Assembly (NCBI RefSeq): GCF_016545825.1
Contig: NC_052615.1
Coordinates: forward strand, 29,013,088-29,077,087
Source of the DNA: Eucalyptus grandis
Taxonomy: Eukaryota; Streptophyta; Magnoliopsida; Myrtales; Myrtaceae
Reading direction: 5' to 3'
Length of the DNA stretch: 64,000 nucleotides
Part shown: piece by piece, positions 19,248 to 30,769 of the stretch
Layout: each line of letters begins with the position of its first letter
Numbering within the stretch: the first letter of the stretch is position 1
Program-made: the position numbers and the translations under genes
The notes under the pieces: generated by a model
Told to the model about the DNA's origin: nothing
The model's input: the letters and a program-made list of their open reading frames with translations, nothing else
The model's database searches: none

Positions 19248-21440
19248 CTTCCGTCCTTGTGCGAAAGAAGAACCCAGAAAAAACCAGACTTGAAGCCCAA
19301 AGACGAACGCTTTCTGCAGCTCCCGCTTCTCCTACACTCGCACCAGCCTCAATAAAGGGAGGAACTGTCGAAGCACGTTTACGGAAAGAAACAAGAACGT
19401 GAGACTGAGGCAGGCAGAGGAAGAGAGAGAGAGAGAGAGAAGAGAGGGGAATTACGACTTACGAGGACAGTGTCTTCCGATAAAGCATTGTCGAGTCGGG
19501 ACTTTGGAAACAGTTCGGGCGCATGAAAAAGGAGGTGAGCAGGTAAGTAGGTAGGGTGCACTTTGAAATAATGCAGTACCGTCAAATGGCCATTTTTGAA
19601 TCTTCAATTAAAAAGCAGAGCAGGATTGGAGCTTCTTTTTGTTTGTTGGCGCTTTAGCTTTTTTGTAATGGAAAATGCTTAGCTGAGAATCCACCAGCTA
19701 GGACGAGCAGAAAGAAGCTCAAGCTAAATCTAAACAGATTCCTAGAGAAGCGAGCCCCCCCGAGAAAGTAAACGTAGAGAAGTCAGCTAAAAACAGTCGA
19801 AACCTAGGCCCATGCATTGCGGCGTGAATGGACAGTGCTCGCCGAACTCAAAATGTTCGTGTTCTCCTGCACATTCATGGGATGAGTCGTGGGTGGTTAC
19901 CTTCAAAAGCTTAAATAGCGTGTTCGAATTTGTTTCGCCAGCCCACGCAGCTTTGAAGGAGTAAGGCAGAGTGCTGGAATCCTTCTTGATGCAAGCGAAA
20001 ATGGCTGCGGGAGAGAAAGAAGCTTCCTTTCGATTTGGTCAGCGGAGAGACGGGGAGCTTCGGTGCAGTGCAGCGAGGCTAATGGCGAAGAGGAATTGAG
20101 CCCCGAAATTCAGAGAGGGAGAGAGACAAGGAGAGGAGAGTGACAACGGCATTATTCATTTATTGCTAATGTAATTATTAATGAATAATTGTGTACATCG
20201 TAAGATGGGTTTTCCAAAAACGGGTCTTGTGAACCAAGGTTTGAGGATACTTGTGAAGTACTCAATTTTCGAACATGGATCATGTACGTCGTGACAACGG
20301 TCAGCAAGTTTTGCAGTCACAACTTGACCCGTTTCGTTTGTACATGACTACGAACTCAATTCACGGGAAAAGTGATTCGGGTAGCGCCCAAATTACACCG
20401 TTCGTCTCTCCCTCAAACGGAAGCTCTTTCATCCATCCGAAATGCGCTGGATCCAATGCAGAACACGTTCCTTGCTGGTCCTGCGTTCCGTTACACGCAG
20501 AAAGGAGGAGGAGGAGAGAATGAATTGAGGACTCGGTCGGGGCGCGGGTTCCGGGAACGTTACGTCAACGGGAATAACGTGGCCGAGGCGCGTCCGGAGG
20601 GGAACCCGCCGAGGGGCGCGTGGGGATGGGATGGGGGTGAGTTACGACAGCGCCGAAAATGCGGGTCCCAGTGAGTAAATGAGGTGACGGACGAGGGGAC
20701 ACTTAGAATTTGGTCGGCTGGTGAAGTGTAAGTTCAGATCTGTTTTTGGGCCTTGGAAGGTGGATCTCTTTGGTGTCGGGCCTAATTAACATGATCTCCC
20801 AAATCTTTTGGATTCGCTCAGATGAGCCCTTATGTGATTGTATGCATATGCGTGTGTACATATATTTGGCATCGGGGGGAGGGGATTGAATTTTCCAACA
20901 TTTGCCCATGATGATTTATCCAGATGATATCTAAGGCTTTAACTTTTGATTTGCGTATTTTGGCATTTGAAGTACGAAATTCCTTTCACATATAAATTTT
21001 ACAACGCTTGCAACTTTAGAATTTTAAACCATTTTTTTTTAAATATAAGTTCGTGATTCACAAAAGGAAGTTCTTAGAATGTGTAAAATCGAAATTTTCA
21101 ATCAAACGATGAACCGTAGTGTATTAGTTTCTCTAATTCTTTAGGAGATATATCTAAAATATTCACGTGGATCCCATTTCGATGGGAACTTGATGAGCCA
21201 ATTCGTCCAAACAAAGCATAGTGATATTAAAGCGTCATGTCAACAACTGATGTAGTGGGTATTTACCTAGTCAGATCCATCCATGACTTTATATGTGGCA
21301 ATTGAATTAACATGTTTTGGCATATGCAACCCATGTATGACAGACACAATGTACAACGAATGATTTTATAAGAGAGGCCAAGGTAGACGGTTGGCCCTTA
21401 TAGTATGCTGCCAAAGCATATAAAAATCACGAGTCGATGT
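19248..21440. other. 5' region of the receptor-like kinase gene and intergenic DNA
   Basis: In gene orientation this contains the leader and promoter, with a CT-rich run at about 19421-19445. A 5' UTR intron is possible but cannot be fixed. A GC-richer patch at about 20480-20640 has plus-strand open frames (20275-20523, 20372-20674) without recognisable domains. No other gene seen. Confidence 0.35.
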
Positions 21441-22215
21441 AGGGTATGGCTCATTTTTTTTTTACTTTTTAATGAAATTTGTTTTCAATTTATCTTTCCT
21501 TCTTTAAATGATTTGTTTTTTTTTTCTAAATTTATGAGGCTTCAAAGGATAATACCATTGTGCATTATGTTGATGAAAAATTTGAATTTAAAATTGGCAT
21601 GACGTTTGCTACTAAGGATGAAACTTATAATACATATAGTGCATAAGCAATTTGCAAAAGATTTGTAATGCGAAAAGAACAAAAAGGTAAAGGAATATTG
21701 TGAAGATGTACGATTGTTTGTAATTGTGAAGAACACTTTCTATCAATCCCGCCTCATGGACAAAGAGATATTTATAAGACGGTGAAGAGAACTAAATGCC
21801 AAGCTTACATTAAATTCAAATTCAAATATGGAGTTTGATTATTTACCAAGTTTGAAGATGTCTATACTCATCCTTTCGATAATGACAAACAAAAACATTT
21901 AACACGATGTATCGATACATAACGAATCTTAGTGAAGGTGTTTTGACTTCTATAATTGGGGTCAGTATAAGGGCTACGCAATATATTCCTATTTTAGTAT
22001 ATATTCTTTTTAGTAGTGAAGCGAGGGGAACTAATAATGTTGGTTTTACATCATGTGATTGTCAAATTTTTTACAATCAAAAAGAAAGAATTTGATTATT
22101 GTGGGTGATTATTAAAGTCCCATCTACCATTTTTATTGCTTTCGAATTGAAGCAATTTTTCTTATACATCTCAATAGGATGAGTAAAGGAAACTAACCAA
22201 TTTTTCAATATTTGA

Positions 22216-22220
22216 TGAAG
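22216..22220. repeat. Left 5-bp target site duplication TGAAG
   Basis: TGAAG directly precedes the LTR start TGTTGACACC at 22221 and recurs at 25198-25202 right after the LTR end. This marks the insertion as a genuine LTR-retrotransposon event. Confidence 0.9.
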
Positions 22221-22643
22221 TGTTGACACCTAAAATTTGGCGACCCGATTAGTCATTTATTGCATTAAAAAATTAGGGGTTAATTTTATCCCTGAAAAAA
22301 TAATTAATTGCATAGCATATAGATTTAGGTGCATTTGCATTTTTTGCATTTGTTTATTGGACTGGTGGCGGATGAGTTTGAATTGGTGATTTTAAGCTTT
22401 AAATTGACAGGCTGGACTAAGCTCACGAAGCGAGTAAACTGGCCCAAGCCCGTTTTCTTATTTTTTATAATTGGAAATTATCTTGTGAAAATAAGAATTT
22501 AAAATTTTCCGAAATATGATGGAACTTTTTAGATAGAGCAAGTGGAAAAACGAATATCGCGTTCAGCAAAACGAATATTGCATTTGGAAAAAGAATTTTT
22601 GTGGATACTGATTTGGAAAGATTAAAAACCCTAATTCGCGACC

Positions 22644-22650
22644 TATAAAT
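22644..22650 (+). promoter_or_regulatory. TATA box of the LTR promoter (first copy)
   Basis: CTATAAATAG lies about 420 bp into the LTR. The related LTR has CTATAAAAGG at about the same distance from its start (59594), so the element is conserved between copies and probably marks the retrotransposon start of transcription. Confidence 0.6.
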
Positions 22651-24756
22651 AGGTTGTTTGTTTAAGAAGGGCCACGCACAATAGAATACACGGCCATTGA
22701 TAGAGTCACACGAGAGAGAATAGGGAGGAATCGTAGAGGGCTTCAATCGAGACAAACCTGCGGCATGGCGAGAGGGATGGTGCTAGGGGGAACATGAAGC
22801 ACGCCCACACCTCCCAAATCATAGCTGCAGGACCTTGCTTCCACGTTGCTTCAGTCTGTTTGACATTCCATCATCAGTCTCGGTTCTAAAATTGCTGCAG
22901 GGCCACCTGCAGCGATTTCTCAGCCCAATAAAGAACCCAGTAACCCGGTGCATTCCAGTCCAGCACCGGTGTCATCTCCAATCTGCTGCAACTGCGGTTT
23001 AGCCACCGATTATTGTGCATGATTTCCTTCATCACCTAGAAACCGATTTATCCAAGTTGAGGGTTGAAGGCCGCGAGTCCAAGAGTCAAAGGAAGCCACA
23101 GCCGTGAGTCCATTAGAAAATTCCAAGAGATAAAAGACAACCGCAAGGAACGTGGAAAGTGGAGACTTCAGTTGGGGCAAGCAACCCAACATCCACGAAT
23201 AGAGAAGAAGACCATTCTCGGTGATCCTCGAGACGTCGATCTTTGCCTCAAGTCACGAGCAGCTTCCCCGGTGCCATCGTAGCAGTGATCTTGCAGTCTT
23301 GCCACTGCAGCCGCAAGCCTATTTCCAACCATACAGGAAGGAACAAGTTCTTGGGACTCCTACACTTGCTTGTGGCCGTCCAAGTTCTCTCTGATGCCGA
23401 GCAAGCACCGGCGTCAATCTAAATATTTGCTCTTGATCTCAACAAGAAGTAACTCTTGCTGTACATTCCAGTGTTTTGTTCTCGGCAGGTCCTCCTTGTG
23501 TTGCATGGGTTTTTGCTGAATTTTCAAAGAAGAACACTGATCCAGTGCCACGGTTTGCGAGTTTTTGTTGCGTTGTCTATCAAGTTTCTGTTTTGCTAGT
23601 TCTCCCCACCACACACGGCCACCATTGGAGGAGAACCATTATACAGAGGAGACGAGAGTGGAAAAAAGTAGTATGGGTCCACCGGTCAATAAGTCAGCAG
23701 AAGGAGAGAGGAGGTTGTCTTCTTCGAGCATCCCTCGACGTCACCGCAGCTCCTTCACCGATGACGTTACTGCAGCCCCACCGCTGACTTCGTAGCTGCT
23801 GTCCTCCGCCCATGGCTACCTGTCCCCGCATCTAGCCGAGCACTACTACGCACCGCCGTCACCCGTTGAGCGGATTCCGATCGGTTCAAATTTGGTAGTA
23901 TTATTTGCGAAATTAGGTAATCATTTTATCTAAATTTGGTTTGAATATTTTATTGCCTAATACATGCTTTTCAATATCTTACGTGCATATTTGAATCATG
24001 AACATTGCCCAATTCGCAACCGTACACAGATTTTTATTTATTTCATTTATAAGGCTTTAGATGGAATAATTAATCACGCGGTAATAATATTGATATCTTA
24101 ATTTTTAAGGCTTAAGATCAATTTATTGATTTTATTAACGAGATAATCAAGCTGATTTGAATATTGTTCCCTGATTCGAAGGATGTATGATATCTTTGAT
24201 GATTCTGAATTAGTATTTATCTTTAAATTGCATTATTTATCTCGAAAATACAAAAAGATTGCATTTGCATATCATATATATTAGAATTAATTTCCTGGAT
24301 AGAATTGCATGATAGAATAATTAGATTCTTTTCTGGTTACATTAGAATGCATGTTTAGATGGTATCTAGGCTAGATACTTTCTTTGAATTAAATTGCATG
24401 TCGAGATAAATTTCTAAGTTAAGATAGGATTCAGATAAGTCTATTTCCTAACTTAAGATAGATAATATCTCACTTTAGTTAGATTTTTATTTTTAGTTAT
24501 CTTTAATTACGAATAAGAAAATAAAAAATCATGTGCATGACATATGGAATTAGATTCATGAAATGCATGTCATTTATGGATTGTTATTGATCCATTTAAT
24601 TAGAAATTGCATGACATTAGAATTAGGTCATTTAGTTAATATTGCATTGCATATTGCATGATTTTCATTAATTAAGTGAAAACAAAAAAAGAAATTGCGT
24701 GTTAATTAGAAACCATATATAGGGTTGTTGATGTTGATTTTAATTTAACATTGCAG

Positions 24757-24775
24757 ATGCTTTCGTTACTTTGAG
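24757..24775 (+). other. Conserved 19-nt micro-exon-like motif inside the LTR
   Basis: GCAG is followed by a 19-nt segment starting ATGCTTTCGTT and then GTAAGT. The same arrangement, with the same length, occurs at 61883-61901 in the second LTR. It may be a spliced leader exon of the element or only shared ancestry; no transcript evidence is available. Confidence 0.35.
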
Positions 24776-25889
24776 GTAAGTTTTTGCAATTTATTTATTG
24801 TTTATCTGGGTGTTAAATTGGTGGATTGCGCACCGCATGGATCACCTCACATGTTAGGGAAATAGATTTAAAATCAATTTAAATTGCCTGCAAAAAAAAA
24901 CATTTTTTGGAAAATAAAAGAATGGTACCGAAAGGGCATTAGAGGAATCTAGTGTAACCAAGTTCCATAGTCTCTGGTTCGTAGGAGTAAAGTAAATCTC
25001 CCGTTACTTTACTTGAGTTTCTAATCGACCCACCAAAAATAGATTAGTGGCGACTCCTAACTGAAATATCATTTGCATGTTAAGAACTTGAACTTAAGTC
25101 GTGAATTGGTATGGGCTTGGGAAAGTCCGAGTTAAGTTTAGGCTTAACAATCCATTAGCCAAATCCTAGGTGGATCACTCGAAAATTGGTCACGACATGA
25201 AGTATCGAAGTTAGACTAGGAAAATCTTGAAAAGTGGTAATATCGAATATTATTTACCGTACAAATAAGTATAATATGATACGTATATCTTTTGTTGGCT
25301 TGAATCATCATTGGAAAAAAATTATTTTTTGTTGTGCATCTGTTGCATGCAACTATTGCTTCTTTTGTTTGGGCATTCAATCATTTTTAGAGGTAATGGG
25401 TACTAAAAAACTTAAAACTATTTTCACTAATCAAGAGCTATTTTTTCGAATTCAAACCACCGTTTATGTGTACGGCATATTGGGGAAATTGTTATATATC
25501 ATATTACAAATCTACTTAGAAATCCAAGTTTTTGTAATAAATATCGGCAAAGATTTCCATACCATTGAAATCTAAACTTCACTTTAAAACTATGTGTCAA
25601 AGTGGAGCTTGAGTAATAGCAAATAATTGGATAATATATATTGCTTGAATCGTAGATGGTGTCCACCATTTAGCAGTGACTATTTTTCCATAGGAATTAG
25701 ATCTAGACGAAGAAATGAAAGCACAAACAATATCTTTCAAGATATGGCATGTAAGACCAATTTGTCAATCATTATGAGAAGCAAGCTGAAAAAATGCACA
25801 ACATTGAAATTGTTGATGATTGTGAGTGTAGTTGAGAAAAGCCACATATTGTGATTGAAAACAATGGAATTTTAAAACATATTGCAAAC

Positions 25890-26271
25890 GTTTATACTCA
25901 TGTTGTATAAGAAATTCTAGGCCGTGTTTCTGCTTGTTTTATCTTAATATCTTATTCGATTCCATTGTACACTTATATTGTGGAACCGAAAGTAGTGAAC
26001 GAAAAACTTATTGTCCATTTTAATTTAAGTGATTCTACTATTATATATAGCTGCAAGTTATTTGAAATGAACACGTCTATATTCATGTCATGTATGAGAA
26101 TTTCTGAACTGAGTTCTTATATGTTTTATCTAAATATATTCTTAGATCAAAAAATGATGGACCATTGCGCACTTAGATCACAAGAGCCAAAAGTGGCAAA
26201 GGAAATTTATTGTCCATTTTAGTTTAAGTGATTCTACCATTTCATGTACTTGCAAGTTATTTGAAATGTAA
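25890..26271 (+). repeat. ~190-200 bp tandem duplication within the FAR1 pseudogene
   Basis: Unit 1 (about 25890-26072) and unit 2 (about 26078-26271) both run from a TCATG/GAGAATTTCT-like start through CCATTG (25962 and 26162) to TTATTGTCCATTTT and GCAAGTTATTTGAAATG. The duplicated segment covers the SWIM-like end of the pseudogene. Divergence between units shows that the duplication is old. Confidence 0.75.
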
Positions 26272-26469
26272 GGGTGGTTGTGTAAGCATACCTTATGCAT
26301 ATCTTCAAATGTTGTAACTATTACTAGCATTTCATCACAAAACAATCTAAACAAAAGCTACAAAACCAGGACTTAATATCATGAAAAAAAAAAAAAACAC
26401 ACACACACACACAAACTTTATGTAACAAACCCAACTCCATCTCCAGGTCAGGATGTTATATTTTTCGTA

Positions 26470-26995
26470 AACAAAATAGTGTACACAAGAATCATACTTG
26501 AGGTAAGATCACAACCGATCGAAGGATTACACTATTGGAACTTACAGCTTTATAAATGGGCATATTGGATTCATCTGCACCACTCCAAGTTGAATACCAT
26601 CTTAGTATGTAGAAACCTCTTTATCCATTGCCGATTAATAAGGAAAAGGAAAAAAGAAAAAATTCAGAAACAATTAGAAAAATTATCTATTTGCAATCAT
26701 AAAATCAAATCAAATCAAATAAATATTAAAAAGTGATGGAGGTTAAAAAGTGATGAAGCGATGAGAAAATGGCACTGAACAACACTTGTGTTGTTTCTTA
26801 AGAAAGGCATGGCCGAACAACTAAGGGACGGGGTCGTATTGAAGCTCGAAGCTTTTGCACATCTCAACGGTGCAATCCTTTTGAACTTCGATCGCACACC
26901 TATATGCTCTTGGACGATCCACTGGTAGCCTCACAGACATATCCACCCCATTGTTGCTGTAGTTTACGGAGCATAGTACGTAAAATTGAGATATT
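26470..26995. repeat. Duplicated segment D, copy 1
   Basis: From GTGTACACAAGAATC through GGATTACACTAT, TATAAATGGGCATAT and ATCTCAACGGTGCAATCC. It matches, with about one difference in ten, the segment at 27977-28475. An A-rich and (CA)n tract at about 26388-26412 precedes it. Copy 1 keeps a short minus-strand open frame at 26821-26994. Confidence 0.75.
26821..26994 (-). pseudogene. Unrecognised open fragment (about 57 codons) in segment D
   Basis: On the minus strand a frame with no upstream Met reads through NNGVDMSVRLPVDRP, CAIEVQKDCTVEMC and SFELQYDP to a stop at 26821. The second copy (28240-28450) carries the same fragment with a one-base deletion after the first Cys, so it is frameshifted there. 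Cys-rich and moderately charged; I do not recognise the family. It looks like a captured exon within a repeat, not an active gene. Confidence 0.35.
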
Positions 26996-27445
26996 AATTA
27001 AGCACGCAATGAGCAAATTTTAGGCAGCCCATTGCAGACATACCCTGACGGAATTTCATAGAAATGGAGAGTCTAATTGAACTCAATTCAATCAATTTCA
27101 GCCTATTGAAGTTCAATTAGACTTAGGTCTTAGTAATTTAAGGTCATTATTCGATTAATGTTGAAATTAAAAGTTTGCGAACAACCTAAGTTTCCTTTAT
27201 ATAATCATATTAAGTTTACATTAATCAAGGGGGCAATTTATAATTCATAGCACAATGAGAAGAGGGACTTTTACATCCCTATATGTAAAGGATAATGCGG
27301 ATTCTATTGAGAATTGAGATTAGAGCCAATATGAGAAGCTTGAAAAGGTGGATCATCATTTAGAATATAAGGTGTTCATTGAAGAACATGACACAGAATC
27401 ATTATATATTGTGCCATGCTCGTACATCCTACATCATAAACAAGA
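26996..27445. repeat. Repeat R, copy 1 (5'-truncated LTR-like repeat)
   Basis: Contains AGCCCATTGCAGACATACCC, TTCAATTAGACTTAGG, TATATAATCATATTAAG and ATTTAGAATATAAGG in the same order as 29085-29445 and partly 32490-32705. It joins directly to segment D copy 1, whereas copy 2 has about 570 more bases between them. Confidence 0.7.
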
Positions 27446-27976
27446 ATATAATTCATATATTGATAATGGGATAATCAACGGAATTTCAATAAAGAACATA
27501 AAAGCACTTACCACTTTTGTAGATGGTAATAGGGACATCATTTCGGGCATAGAATTGATAAGAATGCATATGGAGCTTTTATTGATATATATATATCAAC
27601 TATAAAATAAAATATACTAGCATGATCAATTTTCACTCGGAAGTTGCTACTGCATGTAGCCATCGTTGTCTGTAATTTAAACACCCAACAACAATAAACA
27701 CATAAATTTAAATTTTTCCATGGAGAGAATATAACCATTATGCTTTATCAATGCGCTTTGTTTAAATTAGATAGGGATTGCGGCAAATTGAGAAATTGAA
27801 AAATACATATGAAAAATCTACTATTTGCAGTAAGTTCGTACTATTATTAGAGAATTTAAGGTTTCAAATTGACCAACCAGTAGACATATTATTTGGCAAT
27901 GACATTCTAACCTTATTTAACTAAAGAGCTTATGTAAACACAAAGAAGGAACCCTCCACGAGACTTAAATATATGA
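27446..27976. other. AT-rich spacer between duplicated blocks
   Basis: Includes an (AT)n-like run near 27586-27597. No gene or further repeat copy was recognised. Confidence 0.4.
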
Positions 27977-28480
27977 AATAAAATAGTGTACACAAGAATC
28001 GATACATAAGGCAAAAATCACAACCGATAAGAGGATTACACTATCGAAACTTATAGCTTTATAAATGGGCATATTTGATTCATCTGCACCGCTCCAAGTT
28101 AAATGCCATCTTAGTACATAAAATTCGAATAGGTCTATTTATCTATCACTGATTAAGAAGAAAAAGGAAAAAAGAAAAATATAAAAAATAATCACAAAAA
28201 AATCTATTTGTAATCATAAAATAAAATAAAAGCCAAAAAGAGAGGGAGAGGATGAGAGAAAGGCACTGACAACACCTCTATTGTTTCTAAAGGAAGGCAT
28301 GGCCGAAGGGTCGTATTGAAGCTCGAAGCTATTGCATATCTCAACGGTGCAATCCCTTTGAATTTCCATCACACTTATATACTCTTGAACCATCCGCCGG
28401 TAGACTCGTAGACATATCGATCCCATTATATCTGCTGTTCACGCATGATAGTAGGTAAAACTGAGACATGGCACAGATGG
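27977..28480. repeat. Duplicated segment D, copy 2
   Basis: Direct copy of 26470-26995 about 1.5 kb downstream, with shared phrases GTGTACACAAGAATC, TTTATAAATGGGCATAT and GGCATGGCCGAA. The minus-strand open fragment of copy 1 is frameshifted here. Confidence 0.75.
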
Positions 28481-28705
28481 AGCATTTGTAAATATTGAAG
28501 ATCACCCGGGGATGGAGGTTGAACGTGAGGGCTACTGGATGAATCCATTGAAACTCGACTGTGAATGAACAAACAGATTGTCAATTCTTTTATTTTTAGT
28601 ATGATAAAAAAAATTCAGCATTTGCGTATCAATATATGTAGGATGCACGCGCATGACACGGATAGTACAAAGCCCTCTACGTGCACGTACCGTGTCATGC
28701 CCATT

Positions 28706-29520
28706 GTTGACACATAAATATAACTACTTATTTAGCAGTAAATAGCAAGGAAATTTAGGACTGGACTTCAGCCCCTAAACAAAAATAACATAATTGAATT
28801 GCATAGCATATAATTTTTGGAAGCATTTATTTCATATACATTAGACGGACGGTGGAGAACCAATTTGAATTAGTTGTGTGGACTTGACACACAATGAACG
28901 TAAAATTCAGCCAATATAAGGAAAGAAATCTCCAGATTTTCGAGTTTATAAATCAAAGTATCTGAGTTTTAATTAAGTTGAGTTTAACCTGTAATGTTAA
29001 AAGGCTTGAGTTTAATTAAAATAATCGCTAAATAGATCAAGCATGTCATTAATTGAACTTACAATGAATAAATTGCAGCCAGCCCATTGCATACATAACC
29101 CAACCCAATTCCATAGAAATGGGAGAGTTTAATTGAGCTAAGTTTAATCAAATTTCAGCTCATTTAAGTTCAATTAGACTTAGGCCTTAGTAATTTAAAG
29201 TCATTATTCTATTAAACGCGAAATTAAAAGCCCATGAAAGATTTAGGTTTCTGTTATATAATCACATTAGGTCTTCATTAACCAATGGAACAACCCATTA
29301 GTTAGAGTATATTGAGAAAATGGACTTTTACGTCCTTACATGTAAAGAATGATGCGAGTTCCATTGAGAATTGAAATAAAGGCTAAAAGTATAAGCCTAA
29401 AAAGGTGGACCATTGTTTAGAATATGAGGCGGTCTTTGAAGAACATGACCATACATACAATGCACAAAAGTAATATTTTGCTCCTAGAGGTTAGGCAGAA
29501 TAGAATTTGGAGGAATGCAT
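28706..29520. repeat. Repeat R, copy 2, with LTR-like 5' end TGTTGACAC
   Basis: It starts TGTTGACACATAAATATAAC, resembling the first bases of the two solo LTRs, and continues with CCCCTAAACAAAAATAACAT as does 32127. The later part matches repeat R copy 1 and ends around CACAAAAGTAATATTTTGCT, a phrase recurring at about 31550. Probably a truncated or deleted LTR of a related retrotransposon family. No target duplication could be defined. Confidence 0.65.
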
Positions 29521-30300
29521 TAGGAACAGTCCGAACTAGGAACCGCCTGGATCAGATCGGATTGATCGGTTTTAGGCGGTTTTCATGGGTAGCGGTCTAG
29601 TTCCCGATTCCAAAATAGAAACTAGATCCGACCGATTATATATATAAATATATATAACAATTAAAGTTTTTTGATATTCAAAATTAAGTGGTGGAACAAT
29701 TTTAAATTCACATAAAACATTTTTGAGGAATCAGTTCTATACTAGTTAAATCGGCGAAAACACCAATCACCTAATCACAAAATTACTGAATTTTTTCAAA
29801 AAAAATTACTGGCCTAAGCCCATTTTGCTACCATTCAATCATCATAAGAATATCACCTTACATTGGTAAAAATCGTATTAGAATTACTGATTACCAAACC
29901 ACTTTGAAAATATCCAAGTTCCTCTGATGATGATGAATCCCATCATAGTGGCAATACAAAGAAGATTGCTACGGTATCAACCGGGTGAGGATGGAAACGA
30001 GTAGAGGAAACTACCAATCACAAATTACCAATTATCAAAAGGAAACAAAGGCCAAAGAAGACAAAAAGATTTTCAAAGAGCACCATCATATTTCATTTGA
30101 AGAGAAAAACTTGAAGATGTTGTTGCTATTGCTGAAGATTCGTCCAACACCCAAAAAAAGAAGAAGAAATCATCGTTCACTTCGTCCGAACCTGCTGAGT
30201 TTTGCCTATAAAAGAATGAATAGGGAGGCACCACTTGCATTTAGCTCTCTTACGCTCCTGCGCTCTTGATCTCTTGCATCCCAAAAGCTTCATTTGATCA
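29521..30300. other. Unassigned sequence with a TATA-like motif
   Basis: Contains a plus-strand Lys-rich frame (29985-30269) with no known domain and CCTATAAAAGAATG at about 30207. The layout (TATA box followed by a repetitive leader) recalls an LTR or a retrotransposon leader, but no borders were found. Confidence 0.35.
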
Positions 30301-30475
30301 CAACCCTTTCACTTTCATCACAAATTCACTTATAATCACTTGTATCATTTTATAATCACTTTTTAAACACTTGTAATCACCCCCGATCACTTGTAATCAC
30401 TTCTTCAAGATATCTCCAATCACTTATACTCATCTTCAATCACTTGTATCAATTATCAATAAGTTTTCTATCAAT
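30300..30475. repeat. Degenerate AATCACTTGTA short tandem array
   Basis: Repeated variants of CACTTGTAATCACTT, CACTTATAATCACTTG and CAATCACTTGTATCA spaced about 15-25 bp. Low-complexity; no coding potential. Confidence 0.75.
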
Positions 30476-30550
30476 CAATAATATATAAACCAAGTTTCGA
30501 TTGGTATTATTACTTCATATTCTTAACTTTCTTTTACTTTTACTTTAAAT

Positions 30551-30768
30551 GGGTTCTCTACTTGAGCATGAACTATCACCCTTATAGAAGGTTACATTTT
30601 ATTTTATTACGTATATCAGTGGGACCTCTGCTTGAGTGTGGACTACTGCTCCTGCATGAGATCACCTTGTTAATTACTTTTTACCTATATCAATGGGATA
30701 TTTTCTTGAGTGCAAACTACCACCCCTGCATGAGATCACATTATTGATTACTTTCAATTACGTTTATG
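30551..30768. repeat. Three tandem ~70-74 bp repeats
   Basis: Units start at 30551, 30621 and 30695 with GGG, followed by CTTGAGyrTG, ACTAyCrCyCCTrCAT and GAGATCAC, and end in a TTACTTT...TAT tract. The units differ by 15-25 percent. No gene seen. Confidence 0.8.
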
Positions 30769-30769
30769 G

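Larger units (their letters stand above)
22221..25197. mobile_element. Solo LTR (2977 bp) with 5-bp TSD TGAAG
   Basis: It begins TGTTGACACC and ends GGTCACGACA, fitting the TG...CA ends of an LTR, and is flanked by TGAAG on both sides with no internal retroelement domain. So it looks like a solo LTR left by recombination. A TATAAAT box is at 22644. The last 300 bp match the LTR at 59154-62322 closely, including GAATGGTACCGAAAGGGCAT and TAGTGGCGACTCC. The middle parts of the two copies differ much more. The TGGCGACTCC motif near the 3' end recalls Tat-lineage Ty3/gypsy LTRs; this assignment is an inference. The insertion splits the FAR1 pseudogene. Confidence 0.88.
21540..26275 (+). pseudogene. 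FAR1/FHY3-related (MULE-derived) pseudogene, split by a solo LTR
   Basis: Degenerate reading frames on both sides of the LTR at 22221-25197 follow the order of FAR1-related proteins. The left part (21540-22220) shows GMTFATKDETYNTY, then MRKEQKGKG, CNCEEH, RTKCQAYIKFKFK and THPFDND, the N-terminal FAR1 DNA-binding zinc-finger region. The right part (25203-25860) shows YRTNKYNM, VGLNHHWK, a SFLEVMG block (MULE transposase core), then WCPPFSSDYFS and NESTNN. Near 26000 comes HFNLSDSTI with SCKLFEM, resembling the SWIM zinc-finger region. Many in-frame stops and frameshifts make it clearly non-functional. Family recognition is from motifs; exact exon borders were not determined. Confidence 0.75.

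Noticed and set aside
30300..30475. Short regularly spaced repeats resembling a CRISPR array
   Set aside because: Units are degenerate, spacing is irregular and very short, and the window is plant nuclear DNA.
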